Assembly (NCBI GenBank): GCA_039105265.1
Contig: JAPFFF010000008.1
Coordinates: 558,001 to 622,000, forward strand
Length of the DNA: 64,000 nucleotides
Reading direction: 5' to 3'
Source: Tritrichomonas musculus
Lineage: Eukaryota; Parabasalia; Tritrichomonadida; Tritrichomonadidae
Positions 44,749-55,287 of the stretch are shown in pieces. Made by a program: the position numbers and the translations under genes. A model generated the notes under the pieces. The model saw nothing but the letters and a program-made list of their open reading frames with translations, made no database searches and had not been told where the DNA came from. How positions within the stretch are numbered: position 1 is the stretch's first letter; every line of letters starts with the position of its first letter.

Positions 44749-46296
44749 ATGACAAGTGATGTAGGTACACAAACAAAACCTAACAATAAAATACAACTAT
44801 TACAAGGTACTATTAAATTTCGACCTAAACTAGTTGATAGAGATGTTGCAAGATTAACAAGAGGTTTGGGTCAAACTATATGGAAGTTCTCTAATAATCA
44901 AATAAATCTACAAAAATTATATGAGACATATTTAAATACTAGTATAGCTTTTAAAGACGTACTTGAATTTGCTAATAGACTCAAGAGAGAGAAACCAAGA
45001 GCAAAATTTACAGGTTGTGTGTTTGCTATTAAGAAAAATCAAGATGATAAAGATGAACATGGGCATTACATAACAGTATTAAAGCCATATCAATATACTC
45101 TCCAAGAATCAGATCAAGGTATATTAACAGAGATAAAATTACATTATGATATTATCAACATAAGGATATCTCGAATGAAGACTGAGGAGGAAAAACAAGC
45201 AGCTAGAGAACTGAGAGAGCAGATGAAAGAAAGAACATTGAAAAGTGATAAGAAAGAATATAAAACTAGAGGTATTCAAACAGATGATATACCAGAATTG
45301 GCTCCATTACCCAGACCTCCAACTTTAAATCGAAATGATTATCATCTTAACCTTAGGAAAATCGGTAGGAACCGACCCACAAATGTTGAGCCACCAACAA
45401 GGGATCAAAATCAAAACAGAATTCAACTTTTACTTCAAAGTAGTACAAATTTAGACGAGGATGATAGACCTAAGAAAAAATCAAAACAACATAAGAAAAA
45501 ATCAAAACGACCTCGTTCACCTTCACCTCCACCACCTCCACCACCTCCTCCTCCTTCATCACCACCTCCACAGTTTCCATCATCACATACCTCTCGAGGT
45601 ACTAGTCCTCCTCCAAGACAACCCCGTATGACACCACAGAAGGCAGGAGAGTATACAGTAGACCAAGGACATAATAGGATTCATGATTGGAGGAGTTTAG
45701 TCAATGATGAAAATATAGACGAAGATGTTATTGATGACTACTTGAAACTTCTATATGAAAAAGGAAAGAGATTGAATAAACAACCTGGTCAAAATGAGGC
45801 AGAGTTTGATAAAAAGAAAATATTGGTTGTACCTACTGCATTTTATACCCTCCTTTCTATAGCATATGAGACTAATGATATGGAAAAAATACATGAACTG
45901 ATGAAAAGTCCTATCTCAGGTAAACAGTCATTTTCACATTTCGATAAAGTATTTGTCCCCATTTGCTCAGATGGAGAACATTGGGTTTTATGTATTGTTC
46001 GATATTCAAAGAAAATAATCGAATGCTATGACTCTGAGAATAAGTCAATGGCACCAGAGGTAAAGACACTTAATAAGTGGATCAATATTTCAGGAACAGG
46101 TAAGTTAAAAGCAAAATATTATGATGTACCTAGTCAAAGGAATAATAAGGATTGTGGAGTGTTTCTAATGGAATCTTGTCGTACCTTTTTGCATGAAGGA
46201 GATGGTAAGTTTAAACAACGCAATATGCCAGATATTAGAAAGAGAATACTTCGAGAACTTCAAAACAATGAATTAGAAACAGGTGTTGTATATTAA
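44749..46296 (+). CDS. PRO: Adenain/Ulp1-like cysteine protease (element 2)
   Basis: 515 aa; the catalytic set is His411, Asp428, Gln463 and Cys469, as in element 1. The difference of eight residues lies in the proline-rich linker, a repeat-prone stretch. Several substitutions cluster just after that linker (GHNRIHDW against RRHKIHDW), while the protease domain itself is nearly unchanged. The GTQTK and GIQTD motifs are conserved. Confidence 0.88.
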   Translation: MTSDVGTQTKPNNKIQLLQGTIKFRPKLVDRDVARLTRGLGQTIWKFSNNQINLQKLYETYLNTSIAFKDVLEFANRLKREKPRAKFTGCVFAIKKNQDDKDEHGHYITVLKPYQYTLQESDQGILTEIKLHYDIINIRISRMKTEEEKQAARELREQMKERTLKSDKKEYKTRGIQTDDIPELAPLPRPPTLNRNDYHLNLRKIGRNRPTNVEPPTRDQNQNRIQLLLQSSTNLDEDDRPKKKSKQHKKKSKRPRSPSPPPPPPPPPPSSPPPQFPSSHTSRGTSPPPRQPRMTPQKAGEYTVDQGHNRIHDWRSLVNDENIDEDVIDDYLKLLYEKGKRLNKQPGQNEAEFDKKKILVVPTAFYTLLSIAYETNDMEKIHELMKSPISGKQSFSHFDKVFVPICSDGEHWVLCIVRYSKKIIECYDSENKSMAPEVKTLNKWINISGTGKLKAKYYDVPSQRNNKDCGVFLMESCRTFLHEGDGKFKQRNMPDIRKRILRELQNNELETGVVY

Positions 46297-46320
46297 TAAA
46301 GACTTTTTATTCAACTCGAA

Positions 46321-47322
46321 ATGGAATTACCACCAAGTGTTAACACTTTATATCCTAATCGAGATAATATAGTTAATGATGGTAATACACCTCTTCCAAT
46401 CGAAACAGCCTACTTCCTTGAGGATGCTCAACATGATAAAGCTAAGTTTAATAGGTATTGGTTTAATTTCCCACCAGAATGGTCAACTGCAAACAAAGGG
46501 GAATCTATTGTTGGCGTTCGTTCAGCACATATCATTAAGAGAAGACGCAAAATGGAAGTAGAGATTGAAATATATAAGATACATAAGAAAACATATGAGT
46601 TTGTTTGTGGTGGAACATGGAATGATGGAACACTAAAAGAAGACTATATAACTGGTTCAAATCATGAATATGGGTGCTTCAAAGTCATTGATTGGGTGTC
46701 AGTCGATGGAGATTTACGTGGATTTTTTGATGCAGTTAATCGTGCATTCAAGTCATACATTAAAACTTCAACATTAGACAAATTTGTTCAAAATGATGAT
46801 GATATACAGGATAGAGATATACAAACCGATGGATACTATGATAAAAATGGTTTTCATGAAATCATTTATACAGAAAGAAATAAAGCAGGGAACCATAAAT
46901 ACTACTATAACAATAGTAAGAATGAACGAGATTGGGAGTATACTGCACCATATATGAACTTTTTCCAACTTAAATCCTGGAATGATGACTTTGCAGATGT
47001 GTTTAATATAGGTAATGGCATATTTCAAAATAAACCAGAAAAATATCAAACATGGAGTAAGACATTAATATTTGATAATATATGGGACAGACAATCATGC
47101 AAAATATATTCATCGATAGGTGAACAAGCATTACATAACTATATTGGAGATAGTGATGTTGAATATAGTCCGATTAAGTACTTCAAGTTAAACTCAATGG
47201 ACCAAAGGTTTTGGATAGACTTCTATAGTGATGCCCATTATAATTGTCCAACAAAACTACCTCCAAATGATTCATTTGTAATCGAAATGCAATTCCTTCA
47301 ATACGATAAGATGTTTATTTAA
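46321..47322 (+). CDS. Candidate minor capsid (penton-like) protein (element 2)
   Basis: 333 aa, as in element 1, with a few changes grouped in two places (KTSTLDKF and TWSKTLIFDN). The DIQTD motif and the conserved WDRQSCKIYSSI and FVIEMQF blocks are unchanged. It precedes the integrase by 6 bases. The assignment as minor capsid is by position and general composition only. Confidence 0.55.
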   Translation: MELPPSVNTLYPNRDNIVNDGNTPLPIETAYFLEDAQHDKAKFNRYWFNFPPEWSTANKGESIVGVRSAHIIKRRRKMEVEIEIYKIHKKTYEFVCGGTWNDGTLKEDYITGSNHEYGCFKVIDWVSVDGDLRGFFDAVNRAFKSYIKTSTLDKFVQNDDDIQDRDIQTDGYYDKNGFHEIIYTERNKAGNHKYYYNNSKNERDWEYTAPYMNFFQLKSWNDDFADVFNIGNGIFQNKPEKYQTWSKTLIFDNIWDRQSCKIYSSIGEQALHNYIGDSDVEYSPIKYFKLNSMDQRFWIDFYSDAHYNCPTKLPPNDSFVIEMQFLQYDKMFI

Positions 47323-47328
47323 AAATAA

Positions 47329-48483
47329 ATGAGTAAAGAAGAACCAAGCCCATATGAAAAATTATACAACAAAGCTAAATGGAAGACCTTGGACAAATAC
47401 CTTAGCATGGCAAAACAAGAGAATCTAAATGAAGACGAAGCAAAGAAATACTTTGATGAAAAAGTAGTACATGATAAGAGAGTACCTAAAGCACAATTTA
47501 TTCCTATTGTATCCAAACATCCTCATGGTTATCAAATGGATACCTTCATTAATAATAAAGAGGCAGGTGGGTTGAATTATCTAATGTTCATCAATATCAA
47601 CACCAGAAAAGCATATGCATATCCTATGAATGGTAAAGGAGCAAGAGAAGTATTAACAGCACTTCATAAATTTGTTAATGATGTACCTCATGTATATTCG
47701 ATAACAAGTGATGAGGATGCAGCATATTTATCATCAACAGTCTTAGACTTCATGAGAGAGAAGAACATAAAATACCGAACAACAACTGAGAATAACCATA
47801 ATGTACTTGGCATTATTAATAGGTTTATGAGAACCATAAGAGATGCTATTGGTGAAAATAGGTTTATTCAACCAAAGGAGATGCATGATTTGGTCAACAT
47901 ATATAACAACTCTCCTCATAGGTCTTTAGATAATAAAGCACCTAATGATATTACTCCAGAGGATGAAATAAAGTACATACAAAAGAATGCACGCATTAAT
48001 CCATACCATTTTAATCCAGGTGAGAAGGTCAGGTTAGTACTCGAAAAAGAACCATTTGGTAAAAGAAGAAGTAATTTGTCCAATGAGTCTTATATAGTTG
48101 ACTCGCAAAAAGGTAACCAGTTTGTGGTCAGGTCCAAAGATGGTTCAACTAGTTCATTCCCTGGATATAGGTTGTTAAGGACAAGAGACAAAAGGATTAA
48201 AGTAGCTGAAAGACTAAATGAAGGTAAAGAAGGTATTATTGAACAAATATATAACTTTGATGAAGATACTGGTAAGTATGATTTAAAATGGGAAGGAGTC
48301 GAAGGTGATGATGCCTTTGCTAGACAAACTATTAGAGATGTAAGGAGAGGTAATCCATTAGTACTTGGTACAGCAGAAAGACAATATTGGTTGGAACAAA
48401 AGAAAAATTATGAACGACAAATTAAAGCAGGTCAAAAGGTTGAGGGCAAACCAATACCAGATAAAATTATGAAATACATTTAA
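47329..48483 (+). CDS. INT: Polinton integrase with chromodomain-like C-terminus (element 2)
   Basis: 384 aa, differing from element 1 by about two conservative residues, both in the C-terminal part after the catalytic core. The rve core blocks and the YDLKWEGVEG chromodomain-like segment are the same. Open from start to TAAA stop. Confidence 0.92.
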   Translation: MSKEEPSPYEKLYNKAKWKTLDKYLSMAKQENLNEDEAKKYFDEKVVHDKRVPKAQFIPIVSKHPHGYQMDTFINNKEAGGLNYLMFININTRKAYAYPMNGKGAREVLTALHKFVNDVPHVYSITSDEDAAYLSSTVLDFMREKNIKYRTTTENNHNVLGIINRFMRTIRDAIGENRFIQPKEMHDLVNIYNNSPHRSLDNKAPNDITPEDEIKYIQKNARINPYHFNPGEKVRLVLEKEPFGKRRSNLSNESYIVDSQKGNQFVVRSKDGSTSSFPGYRLLRTRDKRIKVAERLNEGKEGIIEQIYNFDEDTGKYDLKWEGVEGDDAFARQTIRDVRRGNPLVLGTAERQYWLEQKKNYERQIKAGQKVEGKPIPDKIMKYI

Positions 48484-48493
48484 AAATTTGTAA

Positions 48494-49360
48494 ATGGATG
48501 AACCCCCAAATGCAGAACTCATAAATAAAGTAGAAACATTGATTAAAGAGACCTTACAGAAGAACATGAAAGAGATAGATGGTGCTTTGATTAAACCATT
48601 ATCACCTGATTATCCTTTTAGCACAAATGGTATATACTTTTTAATTGGTAAACCAGGTGCTGGTAAAAGTTTTTGGATATGGAGACATATTATGATAACA
48701 GAGAGGTTGTTTAAACATCCATACTACCAAAAGATAATATTTTGCTCAAGCTCTGGTAAAATGGATAAAACAGCTGAAACACTTAATAAACAGATACGAT
48801 CAAGAATCGATTATGTAAAGGAAAGAGAATTAATGAGTTATCTTAAAAGACATCTTCGAAGAAAGATAAAGTATTATGCCATTGTCAAATATGTATTATC
48901 TCGAATGAAAGAGACCAATGACGAAATGAGGAGGCTCATTGAGAAGCATCATTTAAATGAGCTCAATGATAAAATAATATATATAGCCAATAAGTTAGTC
49001 AAGTATGAAACATCATCATATCCATATAACACATTATTGATACTAGATGATTGTGCAGGTAGTGATTTATTAAAGAATGGTAATAGTGAATTTATCAAGT
49101 TGTTAACCAAGACAAGACACTATAATTTAACATGTATCATGGCTATCCAAACTATTCGATTTGTTCATATGAATGCTAAAAGGTTAGCAACAGATATCAT
49201 ATGTTATACAGGATATAGTGAGGAAGATTTTACTAGCTTGTTGCAACAAACAAATAACTCATTAAATACTAAACAGACAGTAGCTGAATACTTACAACAT
49301 AAAGAACCACATGAAAAATTCGTAATGAATATTTCTGCTAATAAGTACTATTTCGAATAA
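48494..49360 (+). CDS. ATP: Genome-packaging ATPase (element 2)
   Basis: 288 aa; protein sequence appears the same as in element 1, with Walker A GKPGAGKS at 52-59 and Walker B LLILDD at 181-186. The few base differences are silent, as expected under constraint or very recent copying. Confidence 0.92.
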   Translation: MDEPPNAELINKVETLIKETLQKNMKEIDGALIKPLSPDYPFSTNGIYFLIGKPGAGKSFWIWRHIMITERLFKHPYYQKIIFCSSSGKMDKTAETLNKQIRSRIDYVKERELMSYLKRHLRRKIKYYAIVKYVLSRMKETNDEMRRLIEKHHLNELNDKIIYIANKLVKYETSSYPYNTLLILDDCAGSDLLKNGNSEFIKLLTKTRHYNLTCIMAIQTIRFVHMNAKRLATDIICYTGYSEEDFTSLLQQTNNSLNTKQTVAEYLQHKEPHEKFVMNISANKYYFE

Positions 49361-49377
49361 TTTTTTATTTTTTAAAA

Positions 49378-49833
49378 ATGGGAATTGAACGTCATTCAGT
49401 AGAAGATTATTGGAAGCCAAATTATTCCAAAAAGCAACAATTTTCTCCATGGCAAGAGATAATAAAAGGAGGAGTAGGACTAGGCGGTAAGTTATTAATG
49501 GGAGCAGCAGATAGTTTTTCGGGAGGTCTTGCAAGTAAACTATTAGATGCTTCAGCAGGTGGATTAACCAAGCATGCTGGTGTTATTGGTTCAGTTGCGA
49601 GAGGTCTTGGTGAAAGCTACTTGAGCGATAGTACAAGAAATAAATTAGCAAACATAGCTGACACAGCATTAAAATATGTCCCAGATGGAAAAGTGAAAAC
49701 TGCCTTATCATCAATTAATAAATCTGCAAAAGGTGAATCAGTTGGAGCACCTCTTGAAAAGCCAGCATTTTCGTCTAGATCATTACAAGAGAGTGACTTT
49801 ACTACCAACAATCGGGCGAGAACCTACATCTAA
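49378..49833 (+). CDS. Gly/Ala-rich candidate membrane-active virion protein (element 2)
   Basis: 151 aa. Residues 1-60 differ from element 1 at about ten places (for example ERHSVEDYW against KLHSEEDYW, and SKKQQFSPWQE), whereas residues 61-151 are the same. The Gly/Ala-rich amphipathic stretch is preserved. The sharp edge between a changed and an unchanged half suggests a recombination or conversion boundary near 49560. Confidence 0.6.
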   Translation: MGIERHSVEDYWKPNYSKKQQFSPWQEIIKGGVGLGGKLLMGAADSFSGGLASKLLDASAGGLTKHAGVIGSVARGLGESYLSDSTRNKLANIADTALKYVPDGKVKTALSSINKSAKGESVGAPLEKPAFSSRSLQESDFTTNNRARTYI

Positions 49834-49880
49834 TGAAAACTCAAAAAAACTAAATTTTTGGACTTTTTTGTTTATTTTAA

Positions 49881-50432
49881 ATGTCAAAACATCTAACAGG
49901 TTCTAAGAGACTTGCAGTTATTCATAAATGGTTGAATGGAAGGGATGACCCAGATTGGGAAGTTTTACCTACAAAAACCAAAGACAAGTATATTGTAAAA
50001 CAGCGAAAAACTCCAATAACTCGAGAATATCAAGAAAACTCAGAAAGTGAAAATAACGAAGAAACTCAAGAAAACTCAGACAGTGAAGAACATGAGGAAC
50101 TTGAAGAAAAGCCAAGAAAGCCAATAAGTTCGAAAGCTGCACGAAAACCTCCAAAACCTCGAAAAACTCAACAAAGCCAAGTTTATGACCCTACTGTGAA
50201 TGAGGAAATACTAAAACAGCTAAAATCACTAGGTGAAGAAATGAAGATAAGTCGAGAGAAGAAAGAACAGAGACGTATGATAAAGGAGGTTGTTGATAAA
50301 AGGATGAGTAAACCAAGACAACAGTATGTTCCTGAAGAACCGCCACAACAATATGAAGAAGAACAACAACCTCAATATATACCTATGAGACCTATTGGTA
50401 GGAGAAATCGCATCTTTGAAGATATGATGTAA
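49881..50432 (+). CDS. Charged low-complexity protein, 183 aa (element 2)
   Basis: Same protein as 5830-6381, including the acidic, basic and Gln/Pro-rich segments. Such low-complexity sequence usually drifts quickly, so full identity fits a very recent shared origin of this part of the two elements. Confidence 0.6.
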   Translation: MSKHLTGSKRLAVIHKWLNGRDDPDWEVLPTKTKDKYIVKQRKTPITREYQENSESENNEETQENSDSEEHEELEEKPRKPISSKAARKPPKPRKTQQSQVYDPTVNEEILKQLKSLGEEMKISREKKEQRRMIKEVVDKRMSKPRQQYVPEEPPQQYEEEQQPQYIPMRPIGRRNRIFEDMM

Positions 50433-50449
50433 ATTTTTTTCTATCTAAA

Positions 50450-52132
50450 ATGCTTAACAAGGAATCCTATATGAAAACCTCAGCAGAGGTTTGTACTCAG
50501 ATTGCATCTTACTTTGATGTTGTCGATAATTGCATAGCACTTAGTGATACTAATAAGGCATACTCATTAAATCCACAAACTTCGTATTCACCATCACCAC
50601 CAATTAAGAGTGGTTCCTATACAACATGTATTATCTCTCCTAATACTCATAATACTGCTGATATATATAATGGATTTATTCGAGCAGATATGAGAGTGAT
50701 GATAAAAATAGACAAGCCAATTCTAAGTGATTTAGAAAATGTCAGTGGTTATAATTTTGGTAAGGTATGGTTTGGTTTTAAGGATGCTCGAGATGCTGTT
50801 GAGAAGTATGAAATTGTAGCTAATGGTATGACGCTTTATACCCAGAACTTTGGATGTGAAGAATCCTTTTTAACTGCATGTTGTGCAAATGAAGTTACTA
50901 AAAGAGCTGATATATATAGTAAAGCAAGACATAAGGATATTTGGAATGATACTCATGGAAGGAGATGTGGTTTTGTTGCAAATCTTAACAAAGATGTGAC
51001 TTCTGTCACTGAAACAATTAGATTAAAGATTGATTTGCGACGATTCCTACCTTTATCTAATATCAAGTACTTGCCAGCATTTGCAGGTAAAATCGAATTA
51101 CGTCTTTACTTTTCAACAGCTGGTATGGTATATTGTCCAGTTGGTTTTGAAAAGAGCTTGGTTGCTAATCCACATATAATGAAAGACTTCAATGTTGATG
51201 AAATTACCAATGAATTTCGACCTATTGGAGAACCAATATGGATGTGGACAAGTACCGAAAAAATAGCAATGGATAAGATTAATCACCCCAAGAATCTTCC
51301 ACCTGTTGGTGAAAATCATGGAGGAGCATATGAAATTGACGGAGCTAACAAGACTAAGGAAAGAGTTGACCGAACTATTTACAGTGATTGGAGAACTTGG
51401 AGTGTTGTTGATTATTCCATTGAAGAATGTGCGAGTATTATACCTTGTTTTGGTATTCATGAATCTGTATATACAGCACTTGTTCAAAGATATGCTAACC
51501 CTCAACATCCACTTACATTCCCAACACAGATTATGTCATTTTACACTTGTACAAGACCTCTTAATAATGAACAAGATAAAGCAACTATTACTATTACACC
51601 TAATTTTGTAGATAGTATGTTTTGCTTATTCCCACTCAAGCATACACATAAGACATACTTCAAGAATCCTATGTTTGAAGCATTTCATATGAATTGTGGT
51701 AATTACAATAATATTCCTGCTAAAGCATTTGGTACGAATGGTAAGTATCCAGAGTTCCTCGAATATTGCCAGAATGCAATGAACATGAATGGAGAGCAAA
51801 ATGGATTTAATAAAGAGGTTATTGCAAGTTTAGCGAATGAGTATCAATATAATGAAAACACAACAGGCTATTATCCAAATGATAGGTCCTCATTCTTCAT
51901 AGGTCTTCCTACTGAAACAGATGGAACATATCAACAAGGTCTTTCAAGTCTTGCACCTATTAACTTCGAATTGATATGTAGTCAAAAGGCAGATAATCCA
52001 TTTAGACAGGAAGTAGATACACCTCCATTATTATGCTTATTAACAGATATATCAATTAGTATCTTAATTAGACCTAATGGTATGCCACCATCAGTACGTA
52101 TTGGTCCTTATGATTTAACAACCCCTGAGTAA
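50450..52132 (+). CDS. MCP: Major capsid protein, double jelly-roll type (element 2)
   Basis: 560 aa; about one residue differs from element 1 (KINHPKN against KINDPKN), with a handful of silent changes. Same position after ATPase and the two small virion candidates. The double jelly-roll fold is inferred from family and context. Confidence 0.8.
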   Translation: MLNKESYMKTSAEVCTQIASYFDVVDNCIALSDTNKAYSLNPQTSYSPSPPIKSGSYTTCIISPNTHNTADIYNGFIRADMRVMIKIDKPILSDLENVSGYNFGKVWFGFKDARDAVEKYEIVANGMTLYTQNFGCEESFLTACCANEVTKRADIYSKARHKDIWNDTHGRRCGFVANLNKDVTSVTETIRLKIDLRRFLPLSNIKYLPAFAGKIELRLYFSTAGMVYCPVGFEKSLVANPHIMKDFNVDEITNEFRPIGEPIWMWTSTEKIAMDKINHPKNLPPVGENHGGAYEIDGANKTKERVDRTIYSDWRTWSVVDYSIEECASIIPCFGIHESVYTALVQRYANPQHPLTFPTQIMSFYTCTRPLNNEQDKATITITPNFVDSMFCLFPLKHTHKTYFKNPMFEAFHMNCGNYNNIPAKAFGTNGKYPEFLEYCQNAMNMNGEQNGFNKEVIASLANEYQYNENTTGYYPNDRSSFFIGLPTETDGTYQQGLSSLAPINFELICSQKADNPFRQEVDTPPLLCLLTDISISILIRPNGMPPSVRIGPYDLTTPE

Positions 52133-52159
52133 AAAGATGTATATTTTATTTTATAGAAA

Positions 52160-52594
52160 ATGTCGAATGATTATAGAAGCCCACATGCTGAGATTGTTGG
52201 AAGAGAAGGTATGATGTATAATGAAGCTACCATGAAAAATAAAGACATAGAGTTTCAACATTTTGGTGTGTTCAGTAATACTAATACTTATTCTGTAACC
52301 TTCAACCCATATATTAATCGACCACCTACCCAGATTATTGAACATGAGGACCCTGTTAGATTTCCAGATACTCGAGAACATATAACCAAACCTGTTCGTG
52401 AACCTCCTGTTAGTATTACAGATGGTGGTTTTTATCGACATATAGGTGAAAAAGATAAACCAGTACCTCTCTTACCAAAATATCTTAAGAAGCCTGAGAA
52501 ACCACCAATGCAAGGTAGAGCAAGAGAATATAATAAACAAGATATTCGATATGGACCTACCCAACATATCTTTACCCAAAATAACATATATTAA
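52160..52594 (+). CDS. Small conserved hypothetical protein, 144 aa (element 2)
   Basis: Pro/Arg-rich protein with one conservative change (GEKDKP) from the copy at 8109-8543. Probably extended or partly disordered; it follows the capsid gene. Confidence 0.6.
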   Translation: MSNDYRSPHAEIVGREGMMYNEATMKNKDIEFQHFGVFSNTNTYSVTFNPYINRPPTQIIEHEDPVRFPDTREHITKPVREPPVSITDGGFYRHIGEKDKPVPLLPKYLKKPEKPPMQGRAREYNKQDIRYGPTQHIFTQNNIY

Positions 52595-52618
52595 TTTTTT
52601 ATTGAATTTTTTATCCAG

Positions 52619-53065
52619 ATGAAAATGACTACAAGAAACGTCTATGACTATGTCAATGAACTTCGCGCAAAATGTGCTCCAAATACTAAACAATGTAATT
52701 TCTCGATACTTTGTGACAAGTACCCAATGAAAGCAGGAGAATGGAGCTATTTAGGCAAAGTACTCTATGTCTCAATCAAGATAAAAGACAAGTGCCACAG
52801 ATTTTATCCAGATAAGCTCAAAGAACTTGATCTTGACTCAATATTTATTAAGCCTAACTCAAGGAGAAAAATATCTGAAGATTTCGAAGAGTTCTACATA
52901 AATGGAAACACTACCACTCAAGAGTATCAAGGAATCAAATACTACAACTACTCCATTGCAGCTGCTCCTACAAGTCATAAACCAAAAATCGATGCTCTCA
53001 AGCAGAAATATCAAATTGAGTCATTTGACATGTTTATTGGAGAACAGCTAGACTTAGTACTTTAA
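52619..53065 (+). CDS. Small conserved hypothetical protein, 148 aa (element 2)
   Basis: Three conservative changes (PMKAGEW, SIKIKDK, RRKISEDF) from 8568-9014. All cysteines are kept. No family recognised. Confidence 0.6.
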   Translation: MKMTTRNVYDYVNELRAKCAPNTKQCNFSILCDKYPMKAGEWSYLGKVLYVSIKIKDKCHRFYPDKLKELDLDSIFIKPNSRRKISEDFEEFYINGNTTTQEYQGIKYYNYSIAAAPTSHKPKIDALKQKYQIESFDMFIGEQLDLVL

Positions 53066-53086
53066 GCCTATTTTTTCCCAACCTAA

Positions 53087-53611
53087 ATGATTAAGAAGAG
53101 GGGTACAACCAATGGAGTTCAAGCAAATGTATCTTTAGAACCATCAGCAGCTGCATCATCTACATCAAACATCAACAACAACATTATTATTAATAAGAGA
53201 GATGATGGCAAGGAAGACATTGTTATTACAAGAGACATTGGAGTGCAAACTGAACCTGTTGAAGTTGAACCAGATGTACGTAATGTTATACTTGAAGCAT
53301 ATGCACAAATACTACTTAATCAAGACAAAGCACTACTAGCTAACATTATATCAAAGAAATGCATCATAGTACCTATTGAATCTCTTAGCAACATCATCAA
53401 AGCAATACTACATGTTAGTGAGGTTGAAGTACAACTTAATGAAGATGTTGGATGTTGTGCAGCTAAGAGCAATCCAATAAGAAAAATAGATGCTATTAAG
53501 ATTATTAAAGATAATGGAGAGGTAGTCATTGACTTGAAACAAGTATATAATAAAGAATATAATGAGCTTGTTAATAATTATCATGTATGCTTAAAATATT
53601 GCATAGTATAA
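53087..53611 (+). CDS. Conserved hypothetical protein with GVQTE motif (element 2)
   Basis: 174 aa with one change (GCCAAKS) from 9036-9560. The DIGVQTEP motif in the disordered N-terminal part is kept. Downstream, a short A/T-rich stretch is slightly longer than in element 1 because a 'AAAAAGACATAT' type unit is repeated. Confidence 0.6.
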   Translation: MIKKRGTTNGVQANVSLEPSAAASSTSNINNNIIINKRDDGKEDIVITRDIGVQTEPVEVEPDVRNVILEAYAQILLNQDKALLANIISKKCIIVPIESLSNIIKAILHVSEVEVQLNEDVGCCAAKSNPIRKIDAIKIIKDNGEVVIDLKQVYNKEYNELVNNYHVCLKYCIV

Positions 53612-53686
53612 AAAAGACATATTAAAAAAACTTAAAAAAGACATATATAAAAAAACTTAAAATTAGAAGTAATTATTTTTTTACTC

Positions 53687-54058
53687 TTACTCCTTGTCTT
53701 TTGGAGATGAAGCTTCTTGTTCATCTTCATCATCTTCTTCTTGTGTCTCTTGCGAGTCAGGCACTATAGGCACGTGAAAGCCAATAGATTTTGGTGTTGT
53801 AGATTGAGGAATCTTTTTATGAAAAACCTCGCAGGTAGTGAGATTCATTTGAGTAAGTGCTTCAGCAATCTTGTTCATGTTTGCTTGTATCAAAGGGTCA
53901 TAGATGGTGCAGACATTAGATGATGTCGAGTTTATTATTTTTTGGTTGAACAGAAATATCACCTCTTTAATAGCATTGGCTATTTCAACATGAGCATTTT
54001 TGATAGCTAGCTTTTGCTGTTTTTGGAATTCTTTGAAGTCATTTCCAGAACGCGACAT
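53687..54058 (-). CDS. Minus-strand protein with acidic tail, 123 aa (element 2)
   Basis: Same protein as 9614-9985. The overlapping plus-strand frame (53717-53923) is also unchanged simply because the DNA is; the minus-strand reading has a sensible composition (helix then acidic tail) and a divergent neighbour, so it is preferred. Confidence 0.6.
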   Translation of the reverse strand: MSRSGNDFKEFQKQQKLAIKNAHVEIANAIKEVIFLFNQKIINSTSSNVCTIYDPLIQANMNKIAEALTQMNLTTCEVFHKKIPQSTTPKSIGFHVPIVPDSQETQEEDDEDEQEASSPKDKE

Positions 54059-54134
54059 TTTAAAAAATGAAGTGATTTTGTTTGCGAATATTCAATTTTC
54101 AAAAATAATTCAATTTTTTTTCTCAAATGAAATC

Positions 54135-54413
54135 ATGAGCCAAAATTTAGATTTGGGTGAGTTCAAGGAAACAGCTATCATCAAGAAGTTGAAGAAGTCC
54201 AAGAGTAACAACAACCTCAAAAATATTGATACTGCAAAAACTGAAACAACAGAAAAACGTGGTAGAAAGCAAAAGTATGCAACTGTTGAAGAACGAAATG
54301 AAGCACGTAAACAACAGCAAAAGGCATATCGTGAAAGAAAGAAAAAAGAAGTACAAAGTATGAAGGAAAAAATAATGTCGTATGAAAGCAAAAAGGTATC
54401 ACATGAAGAATGA
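54135..54413 (+). CDS. Small basic, bZIP-like protein (element 2)
   Basis: About 92 aa from the ATG giving SQNLDLGEF. The basic region ERNEARKQQQKAYRERKKKEV is kept with one Arg-to-Lys change. The C-terminal few residues differ from element 1 because this end lies at the edge of the 19-bp repeat array. Confidence 0.55.
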   Translation: MSQNLDLGEFKETAIIKKLKKSKSNNNLKNIDTAKTETTEKRGRKQKYATVEERNEARKQQQKAYRERKKKEVQSMKEKIMSYESKKVSHEE

Positions 54414-54435
54414 GGTAATGTCGTATGAGGAAAAA

Positions 54436-54644
54436 GGTAGCTTATGAGGAAAAAGGTATCTTATGAGGAAAAAGGTAGCTTATGAGGAAAAAGGTAGCTT
54501 ATGAGGAAAAAGGTAGCTTATGAGGAAAAAGGTAGCTTATGAGGAAAAAGGTAGCTTATGAGGAAAAAGGTAGCTTATGAGGAAAAAGGTAGCTTATGAG
54601 GAAAAAGGTAGCTTATGAGGAAAAAGGTAGCTTATGAGGAAAAA
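54436..54644. repeat. 19-bp minisatellite, about 11 copies (element 2)
   Basis: Same unit as in element 1 (GGTAGCTTATGAGGAAAAA); one copy reads GGTATC. A diverged half-unit (GGTAATGTCGTATGAGG) precedes the array. Copy number differs from the 13 of element 1, showing that the array changes faster than the flanking genes. Confidence 0.94.
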
Positions 54645-54671
54645 CATGTAGTTAAAAAAACTTTTTTTTAG

Positions 54672-55097
54672 TTATTCATTTTTCTTGTAGTACATTGTGA
54701 TGAACTTCTTGTTTCTTTTCACTTTCTTATGTGTAAAGTGTCTCTTTGTTCCATCGAGATGCCCGAAACCAAGTCGAGTAATAGATAGTTCATGACCAAA
54801 GAACATGTTGTACAAGTTAACAATGTCTCTTGCAGGATAACAATCTTTCTCGAGGTTGTCAAACCATTCATCATACCTCTTTTTTTGTTTTGCTCGAAGT
54901 CGATGTGCATCATTTTCAAGAGCATGAGCATAATTTTCACACATCGTTCTTAAATTTGATGTATCATCTTCAACTTTTAGTTGAGATATTTTTTTCGACA
55001 TGTTTATATTAATTTTGTAGTCGAATGAATCATGATCTTTAGGAGGTGTTTGTTTTTGTAAAATATCTTCTATTTTATCTTCTTCTTCATTCATCAT
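54672..55097 (-). CDS. Minus-strand hypothetical protein, 141 aa (element 2)
   Basis: One change (EWFDNLEKD) from 10600-11025. Acidic start, helical middle, basic end. The 190-base AT-rich divergent gap that follows (55098-55287) matches that of element 1. Confidence 0.6.
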   Translation of the reverse strand: MMNEEEDKIEDILQKQTPPKDHDSFDYKININMSKKISQLKVEDDTSNLRTMCENYAHALENDAHRLRAKQKKRYDEWFDNLEKDCYPARDIVNLYNMFFGHELSITRLGFGHLDGTKRHFTHKKVKRNKKFITMYYKKNE

Positions 55098-55287
55098 TAA
55101 TAAAATAATAGTGATATTAATAAATATATTTTTTTAAAATTTCAATATATTTTATTTTTTTTAATTCAATTTTTGAATTTTTATAGTGTATATAACTTTT
55201 TCAAAGAAAAATATCCACCTTCGAGTTTTTCTACGAAATTTAAAATTTAGTGATATCAACTAGAAAATAGATCATTTTTATACTTGT